A DNA stretch of 64,000 nucleotides, from positions 744,001 through 808,000 of the forward strand of contig JAPFFF010000028.1 in the NCBI GenBank assembly GCA_039105265.1. Direction: 5' to 3'. The position numbers and the translations under genes were made by a program. Positions 57,089 to 64,000 of the stretch are shown in pieces. This stretch comes from Tritrichomonas musculus (taxonomy: Eukaryota; Parabasalia; Tritrichomonadida; Tritrichomonadidae). Numbering within the stretch: the first letter of the stretch is position 1; each line of letters starts with the position of its first letter. The notes beneath the pieces were generated by a model, which saw only the letters and a list, made by a program, of their open reading frames with translations, searched no databases and was not told the origin of the DNA.

Positions 57089-60000
57089 TTATAATGCTAC
57101 TGAACTTTCATCATCAGAAAGCATTATGTTTCTTTTCTTTATAACTAAGAAATAGACAAGAAGGAAAATGATCAAACCTACTAAAACAATTGCGGCAATT
57201 ACAATTCCTGCAATTGCACCTGCACTCAATTTGCCTTTATTATCATTATTGTCACCTTTATTATCATTATTGCCACCTTTATTAGTTGCATATAAACGAT
57301 AAGGAATAGATGATGTGCATTCAAAATTGTCAAATGGATCAATGTATTCAATCTTTCTTCCCCAGGCATCACATTCAAATTTCTCTTTAGATTCAGCAAT
57401 CAAAAACTTTGCTTCTGAAAGTATCTGATTTGGATCTCTTGCAACAATTTTTAATTTATTAGGGACACTATTTAATGTGCCTATAACTTGGGCGTTGTTG
57501 TTGTTATATTCATCATTATATGAGACTTCAAGAGTAGAATCATCGATTTTGACATTTTCATTAATTTCAAGGGAAGAAGAAAGTCCCAAAGAGATTGTTC
57601 CTTTGATTGTTGCATTTTGAATAACTCCTGTCTTTAGTTGTTGAACTTTTATTGAATTAATTTGAACTTTTTCATTGTCTTTTGATTTGACAATGAATTC
57701 ACTGTTTTGATAGAATTCAACTTCTTCAATTATTATTTGACTTTTTGGTGTGATTGTCAAATCAGATTCAGGTTGAATTTGGTTAATTGTTACTGGTTTT
57801 CCTTTTTCTGTGCTTCCAATTGAAATGTATCCTTTCGCTTCTTTTATTGATGCACGTGTTGATGGATCCAAGTTGATCGTCATGGGCGATTCTGAATGAG
57901 AAATGATATCAAAAGTTTTGTTTGTTGTGTCTTCATCTACATTAATTGTTATTTCATTGAATCCTTCAAATATCTCAATTGCAACATTTTTGTTTTGTTT
58001 GTTGACAATTGTAATTGAAGTGATCTTTTCGTCTGGGTTTTCTTCTGGATCTAATTGAAGCACAATTTGTTCTGCATCTCCTAAATTTGCTTCATCAAAA
58101 TTGCATTCAATGCTTCCGTTTTTAATTGAATCATAATTCGGTGTAATAAAAGTTGGCTTTGGTTTTGGTGGAACTGTAACATAAACAAGAATTTTTTCAC
58201 ATTGGTTTTTGGAATTTAATACCAAAGATGAATTGCATTTGGCGCATTTATCATCAAATCCATCCATACACAAAATGCAACCATCAACTAGACATGGAAT
58301 TGCATCAGTAGAATTAGTATTTTCGTTTTCATAGCTTGATTCAGCAGAACTACTAATTTCGTTTTCATCACTTGAATCAATAGAATTAGTATTTTCGTTT
58401 TCATCACTTGAATCAACAGAATTACTAATTTCGTTTTCATCACTTGAATCAACAGAATTACTAATTTGGTTTTCATCCTTTGTGGTTACAGAATCACTGA
58501 TTTCACTTTCATAACTTGATTCGAAATCAGTATTTGTTATGTCTTCGCTTCCACATGGAATGCATTGACGGAAATTGCCCAAACAATATCCGTCTTTACA
58601 AACATTGCATAAGTCAGATGAATAGCAAAACTGGCAGTTTGAAGGGCATTCTTTACAAAGACCTGTGTAAGTTCCATCAGCATTTATATAAAAACCGTAT
58701 TTTATACTTTTATCTTGATGACAAATCAAACAAAATGATGAATCATAATTACAAAATGCGCAATTTTCAGGACATTTGTCGCATTCTCCAACTTTTTTAT
58801 CACCTGTTTCTTTTTGTACAACGCCATATTCTGGTTCACATTCGGTGCAAATTTTATTATTGTAAGTGCATCGTTTACAGTTCGCTGGGCAAGATCCGCA
58901 TTTCCCTGATGATGTTCCATCTTGATTTAAAATCAATCCAAATCCTTCATCACATTGTATGCATTTATCTGCATTAGTGAAACAACGTGAACAATGTTCA
59001 GTACATTTCTTGCATACTTTTGTACGTTTACCATTCTCAAATGCATGACCAAACCCGTCCTTGCATTCTGCACAAATATTAGAGTTTGTTTTACAATCTA
59101 GACAATTTTCACCACATGGTGCACATTTGCCCGTACGTTCTCCATCTTCATTATATTCTAATCCATAGCCATCTTCGCATAAAGAACACATTTTTGGATC
59201 ATAAAAACAAGATGAGCAATGTTCATCAATGCAGCCAATGCAACTACCATTAATTAAATTGTATCCTTCAGCACATTCTCTGCATTCATTAAAGTTATAT
59301 CCGCAATCCAAACAATGAGAATCTTTGCATGTTGAGCATGTTTGTTCTTTATTTACGCCAAAACCTGATTTACATATATTACAAATAGTTGCTCCACCAA
59401 AACAAGAATCGCAATTATCAATGCATTTTCTGCATTCGCCCGTTGGTATATCGTTTTCTTCATAAAGATAGTAACCATCAATGCAATTCGTGCACTTTGT
59501 AAGGTTCATTTCATCGCAATTATAGCATGGATCAGCGCATTTGGTACAATTTGATTGTCGTATTCCATCAACATATAAAAATCCATATCCTGATTTACAC
59601 TTTAAACATCTCGTTTTATCACTAGTGCATTTTTCACAACCATCTCCACAGCGAGCACATTTTTCCGTTTTGAATCCATTTTCATCGAGTATATGATCAT
59701 ATCCCCATTCACAATTATCACATATTTTTGCATTTTCATCACATGTGACACAATGTGTTGGGCATTTTTCGCATCCAATTACTTCGTTGTTTGATCCATA
59801 AACTTTTCCATAGCCTTGATAACAACTGTAACATTCTTTATCTCCATTGCATGAACAATGATCTGGGCATTTAGAGTATTTACATGTATGTTTTCCATCT
59901 GAATCAATTACAAGTTTATGATCATTTTCACAATACTCGCATTCTTTGTAATTAGACTTGCAATAAGAACAATTCTCAACTAGACACTTTTCACATTTTC

Positions 60001-61741
60001 CTGTTGAATCACCATTTTCATCTAAAACTAATCCATATCGATCTGCACACCATTCGCAAGCTGAAAAGTTTTCATCACAACTATTACAATTCTCAGGACA
60101 TTTACCACATTGACCTGTAGACTTTCCTTCCGAGTCCATGATCAAACTATAACCGTCATCACATTCACTACAAAAACTTATATCATCCCAACAACTGTAG
60201 CAATGGTTCGGGCATGCTCCACATTTGCCTGTTGGATTCCCTTCTTCATCTTCAATTATTGTAAAACCAACAACGCATGATTCACAGAAATTGGCATTAT
60301 TTTCACAATCATCACAATTTGCACTACATGGTAAACATCTCCCTGTGAATTCTCCTAAATCATCAAGTTCAGGACCGAAGTATATGTTTGGATATTCGTC
60401 TAATTCTTCGCATTTTGAGCATTTGGTGTAATCTTTTGAACACTCTTTACAAAATCCAGAACATTTCTCACATATTCCTGTGCTTTCTCCATTTTCATCT
60501 AAAACTAGACCAAATCCATTTGAGCATGATGTACAAATGTTTGAGTTTTCAGTGCAGTAACTGCAATTATCTGGACATTTACCACAAAATCCTAATGGTT
60601 TACCATCATCGTCAACAACTTTCCCATAATAATATGGGCATGAGCCAATCAATGAGCATTTTCCTGTGTTTCCATTTTCATCTTTAATCAAAGTCCAACC
60701 TTCTTCGCATTGCTCACAAAAAGATGAATTGCTATCACAATATTTACAATATTCTGGACATTTTCCGCATCGACCAGTTGATTTTCCATTCTCATCTAAT
60801 ATATTTCCATAATAAATTTTGCAAGAATAACAAATTCCATCACTTGAGCAACCGTTGCATCCATCTGGGCAGCCCACACATCGTCCATTAGAATCAATTT
60901 TAAGATTTGGATCTATACAATATTCACAAATCTTGTTATCTGAACCACAAATATCACATTTATCATCTTCACACCTGCCGCATTGGCCTGTACTCTCTGA
61001 ATTTTCATGAATTATTCCATAACCTCTCATGCAATCAGTGCACATTGACAAATTTTCCCTACAAGCACGACAATTCTCAACCTCGCAGCGAACACAAACT
61101 TGATCAAATTTCGAAAATCCATCATTGCACGTGTAGCATTGTCCGCCACGTTGATCGCAATAATAACAATTCGGATCATCGCATGGGTAGCAATTCGGGT
61201 CATAGCATGTGTAGCAATCTGTTTCATTTGGACGATGATGAGGATAACATTCATCGCATTTAAAATTATCTCCATATACATGATAGTCTTTACAATTAGA
61301 TGGAATTGGTTCACATTTGTCTATCAAAAAGTCGAAGCCGTCGTCACATTTTTCACAGACCCCAGAACTTGTCAATATGCCATTGCATTTTTCGCAAACT
61401 GCAAAATTTTTGTAACATTCTAAACATAAATTGTCATCACATCTCTTGCATATCGTTTTGCCTTCTTCTTTTCCAAATCCATAATATGCTTTGCATTTTG
61501 TGCAATTGTCCGGAGTATCACATACACCGCAGTCCCCATCAGTGCATCTAATGCATGTTCCTTTGGAATTACCATCATCTTCCCGATCTAATGTGTAGCC
61601 TGATTTGCATTCAAGACAGTGGCTTGTATTTGATTTTAGACACAATTCGCAGTATTGTTCATCGCATAAATATGAAACGTCTTCATCGCTTTCATCTAAT
61701 TGGGCTTTAATCTTTAATGCAAAGAGAAATATTAAAATCAT
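57089..61741 (-). CDS. Large cysteine-rich type I membrane surface protein
   Basis: The first ATG is at 61741, giving 1550 residues; the open frame runs upstream to 61786 but opens with TTG. MILIFLFALKIKAQ is a clear signal peptide. Residues about 25-1065 are a continuous array of CxxC modules of furin/VSP type, with roughly 45-residue units carrying GxxxDENGxSTGxC, CPxxCxxC and CxxC. An acidic Ser/Asn repeat (12-residue unit SVDSSDENEISN) spans about 1067-1150. A Cys-poor, beta-solenoid-like section (about 1190-1440) ends with FECDAW and a second Cys, then a Gly/Asn/Asp/Lys linker. The membrane helix is at about 1507-1534, followed by a 16-residue tail. It resembles Giardia/Spironucleus-style cysteine-rich surface proteins. 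A role in adhesion or surface shielding is inference. Confidence 0.85.
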   Translation of the reverse strand: MILIFLFALKIKAQLDESDEDVSYLCDEQYCELCLKSNTSHCLECKSGYTLDREDDGNSKGTCIRCTDGDCGVCDTPDNCTKCKAYYGFGKEEGKTICKRCDDNLCLECYKNFAVCEKCNGILTSSGVCEKCDDGFDFLIDKCEPIPSNCKDYHVYGDNFKCDECYPHHRPNETDCYTCYDPNCYPCDDPNCYYCDQRGGQCYTCNDGFSKFDQVCVRCEVENCRACRENLSMCTDCMRGYGIIHENSESTGQCGRCEDDKCDICGSDNKICEYCIDPNLKIDSNGRCVGCPDGCNGCSSDGICYSCKIYYGNILDENGKSTGRCGKCPEYCKYCDSNSSFCEQCEEGWTLIKDENGNTGKCSLIGSCPYYYGKVVDDDGKPLGFCGKCPDNCSYCTENSNICTSCSNGFGLVLDENGESTGICEKCSGFCKECSKDYTKCSKCEELDEYPNIYFGPELDDLGEFTGRCLPCSANCDDCENNANFCESCVVGFTIIEDEEGNPTGKCGACPNHCYSCWDDISFCSECDDGYSLIMDSEGKSTGQCGKCPENCNSCDENFSACEWCADRYGLVLDENGDSTGKCEKCLVENCSYCKSNYKECEYCENDHKLVIDSDGKHTCKYSKCPDHCSCNGDKECYSCYQGYGKVYGSNNEVIGCEKCPTHCVTCDENAKICDNCEWGYDHILDENGFKTEKCARCGDGCEKCTSDKTRCLKCKSGYGFLYVDGIRQSNCTKCADPCYNCDEMNLTKCTNCIDGYYLYEENDIPTGECRKCIDNCDSCFGGATICNICKSGFGVNKEQTCSTCKDSHCLDCGYNFNECRECAEGYNLINGSCIGCIDEHCSSCFYDPKMCSLCEDGYGLEYNEDGERTGKCAPCGENCLDCKTNSNICAECKDGFGHAFENGKRTKVCKKCTEHCSRCFTNADKCIQCDEGFGLILNQDGTSSGKCGSCPANCKRCTYNNKICTECEPEYGVVQKETGDKKVGECDKCPENCAFCNYDSSFCLICHQDKSIKYGFYINADGTYTGLCKECPSNCQFCYSSDLCNVCKDGYCLGNFRQCIPCGSEDITNTDFESSYESEISDSVTTKDENQISNSVDSSDENEISNSVDSSDENENTNSIDSSDENEISSSAESSYENENTNSTDAIPCLVDGCILCMDGFDDKCAKCNSSLVLNSKNQCEKILVYVTVPPKPKPTFITPNYDSIKNGSIECNFDEANLGDAEQIVLQLDPEENPDEKITSITIVNKQNKNVAIEIFEGFNEITINVDEDTTNKTFDIISHSESPMTINLDPSTRASIKEAKGYISIGSTEKGKPVTINQIQPESDLTITPKSQIIIEEVEFYQNSEFIVKSKDNEKVQINSIKVQQLKTGVIQNATIKGTISLGLSSSLEINENVKIDDSTLEVSYNDEYNNNNAQVIGTLNSVPNKLKIVARDPNQILSEAKFLIAESKEKFECDAWGRKIEYIDPFDNFECTSSIPYRLYATNKGGNNDNKGDNNDNKGKLSAGAIAGIVIAAIVLVGLIIFLLVYFLVIKKRNIMLSDDESSVAL

Positions 61742-61869
61742 TTTGATTGTTAAAAAAAATTTGTTATAAATTTTGAAAAAATTCAATGAGCATTTAATTT
61801 AAGAGATAATTGCCCTTTTTTTTCAATGGTTTATAAATCTTCACTTTCATTTATTATTATGATTTTTTA
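61742..61869. other. Short 5' flank of the cysteine-rich protein gene
   Basis: This AT-rich leader contains no other gene. Its end (61860-61869, TGATTTTTTA) is the left target duplication of the next element. Confidence 0.5.
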
Positions 61870-63266
61870 AGAGTAGGTCAACTGAACTTTTTCAATATTT
61901 TTTTTATTTCCAATTAAATCAAAATATCTCAATCATAATGTTGTTTTATGTAAATATAATTTATTTTAAATATTAAATTATAGTTTTAATTAATATTAAA
62001 ATAATAAAAAAATATAATTATTATTTTTTAATTATTTTTCGAATTATATAGAGATAGATAAATATATTGACAGAATAATTTAAAATAATATTATATTATA
62101 TTATATATAACATAAAACTGTGCATCGATGTTTTATTTAATTGTTAAAAAAAACTTAAATATTTGATATATATAAAAAATATCATAAAATAAAATTCAAT
62201 GTAAGTTTTTTCAAGATGCGCTAATAATGCTTAAAGCATTTTCATTTTATAAAAAGTCCTCATTTTTTTGCTTTAAAGGTATTGTATTAAATTCGAGTTT
62301 TATAAACATAAAAATACTAATTATACTAAATATCTTCATTAATCTGTTGATAAATTTTTGTTTTTATTTGTTTATAACTATTCCTCTCAAAATTAAAATT
62401 ATTTATTTCAAATTTTCAAGAGAGCTTTATTGTAATTTCAAATTAATTTATATAAAAACTGGCCCAAATTTTTATAACTATATATAATTATTGTATTATA
62501 TAAATGGTATTAATTTCCATAAAATTGTGGCTAATAGTTTTGACTGATAAATTTTAAGAAAAAAATAGTTTTTTTTTTAAAACCTTTCATAACATCATAC
62601 AATTTAATCAATGTATTACTTCAATTATCTCAAATAAGATATTGAAAATCTTTAGATAATATTAACGAAAATGTTAAAATCCAATTTTTAAAAAACTGGC
62701 CCAAATTTTTTGCGCAATATTATAATACTATTTGGAAAACATGTAGTAAATTGATATGGACGATTTATATTTGGATTTGACTGCTGAATTTTTAGAAAAA
62801 TGTATTTTTTTATTAATAATGTGTTTACTTTATTTTAAACAACGTTAAATCAAAAAAGTCTCTTTCAGTCAAATAGTTATCAGATAACTAGCATAAAAAT
62901 CAAAGATTATTGACTTTACTCTTGTTTATTCAGTATTTCAAATTAATATGTAAAATTTTGTAATATTTTTAAAAATCCTATTTTTTATATAATTAAACAT
63001 AAATTTATTATTTTAAAACTAATAATTTTCTTTAATATCATTTTTTTTTTAAGATATTAAAATCAAAATCTCTTTAATTCAATTTTAAATATTATCAACT
63101 CAATTCAATTTATAAAATCATTATATCTCAAAAAATAATACACAAATTAAAAATGTTTAAGATTTTATAAAAAATTTATAGTTTATATAATATTTTCAAT
63201 CATAAAAAAAATATCATAATGCTATATATAAGTTTTTTTATCGGGACGGTTTAGTTGACCTACTCT
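61870..63266. mobile_element. 1.4-kb non-coding inverted-repeat transposon with 10-bp target duplication
   Basis: The left end AGAGTAGGTCAACTGAAC and the right end GTTTAGTTGACCTACTCT are inverted repeats matching at 17 of 18 positions. Both sides carry the identical 10-bp TGATTTTTTA (61860-61869 and 63267-63276). The interior is very AT-rich with no supportable coding frame; CTGGCCCAAATTTTT occurs twice (62460 and 62696). End structure and duplication length suggest a non-autonomous MULE-type element. Confidence 0.75.
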
Positions 63267-63276
63267 TGATTTTTTA

Positions 63277-64000
63277 TAAAAAATCAGTGATACTTTGAAA
63301 TAATTGAGGCAAGACGTTAATTTTTTATTTAAAATTTTTAATAATTCTTTTTTTTTTTTTTCTTTATCAGAAGCAAATTACAAAAAAACAATTAATTAAA
63401 TATAATAGAATACAATATGATGAGGATTAAAAATAGGGTCTTTCAAACCTGGGCAATCTCAATCTTTTTAAAAACGTTTGCCTTTTGAAATTTTTTAAAA
63501 AAATAAAAATATCTAGTTTATACTTGAATTTTATTTTAATAAAAATATATAATCATAGTTAATAAACAATATTATAAATGAAAACATTTATTAATTTAAT
63601 CAATCTTTAAAAAACTTCAATAATTGATCAGATTTGATTTTATTGTTTCTCGAAATTGAACAGAGGAATATGCTCAATATTTGACCAACAACTTGTAAAA
63701 CATATAAATATTACATGGTATAAAGGAATTTCTAAAATCTTGGGCCATTTTTTTTTCAGACACTGCTTTGGATAATTCTTAAAAAATGAAAAAATAATTA
63801 GCCAAAGCAGTTGTGATAAATTGTTAAATCTTTAGTTTTCTTCCATTGTTTAAAAACAAAAGCTAAAGATCAGAAAAAAAATCAATTTGAGGGAGATGAT
63901 ATGGTCATTGAGCGGTTCCAATCCAGAGTTTTGAAGTTTTTGATTAAACAACATTTATATCTTTTCGAAATTATTTTATTAATAATAAAACTATGAAAAG
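63277..64000. other. Intergenic tail with two hairpins
   Basis: There is no open frame of interest. Two consecutive hairpins occur: arms ACTGCTTTGGATAATT (63762-63777) and AATTAGCCAAAGCAGT (63796-63811), then ATCTTTAGTTTT and AAAAGCTAAAGAT near 63828-63871. They could belong to a structured 3'-UTR or small RNA of a gene beyond the window, or to a fold-back element. Confidence 0.4.

Noticed and set aside
61742-61786. Upstream extension of the cysteine-rich protein
   Set aside because: It also begins with TTG; the ATG at 61741 starts directly at the signal peptide.
62227-62487. Plus-strand 86-codon hydrophobic frame inside the 1.4-kb element
   Set aside because: Its composition matches chance translation of AT-rich DNA and it has no transposase-like motif.

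Overview
The window reads as AT-rich nuclear DNA of an anaerobic parabasalid protist, most likely a Tritrichomonas-type trichomonad. The evidence is very long intron-less genes, eukaryotic families (BEACH, HECT, RING-box, FCP1-type phosphatase, tandem kinases), BspA-like leucine-rich repeats joined to BTB domains, secreted bacterial-type hydrolases (sialidase, esterase, M60-like peptidase), nuclear-type tRNA genes with T-run terminators, and DNA transposons including a Mutator-like element (MULE) and a Polinton/Maverick-derived element. The species assignment is inference; no rRNA or marker gene is present.

Layout. From 1 to about 3.7 kb: a small FCP1/SCP-type phosphatase and a small RanBP1-like protein in AT-rich spacer. 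3.7-11.7 kb: a 2657-residue BEACH/WD40 protein with a FYVE-like C-terminus, followed by a tRNA-Gly-like gene. 12.2-19 kb: a secreted tandem esterase, a small unknown protein, a secreted sialidase, a short MULE-type MITE and a BTB/coiled-coil/discoidin protein. 19.7-31.2 kb: a giant HECT ubiquitin ligase and a membrane-anchored M60-like metallopeptidase. 32.5-43.9 kb: two tandem paralogues with three kinase domains each (dead-live-dead), an acidic linker and Sel1-like repeats; the second copy has lost its C-terminus. 44.6-46.2 kb: a broken BTB-LRR gene, then a tRNA-Leu. 47.6-48.1 kb: an RBX1-type RING protein.

48.3-56.8 kb is a three-level nest of mobile elements. A 3.07-kb Polinton-derived element sits inside the transposase gene of a MULE, which sits inside an older element. 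The oldest insertion splits a repeat whose uninterrupted copy lies about 1 kb away at 47.3 kb. 57.1-61.7 kb encodes a large cysteine-rich surface protein whose C-terminal stalk resembles that of the M60 peptidase. A 1.4-kb non-coding element with a perfect 10-bp target duplication follows at 61.87-63.27 kb.

The sialidase, esterase and M60-like peptidase fit a mucosal parasite or commensal that strips sialic acids and acyl groups from mucin and cleaves its backbone. The BTB, kinase-Sel1 and Cys-rich proteins belong to expanded surface and signalling families. All function calls come from motif reading; no database search was run.
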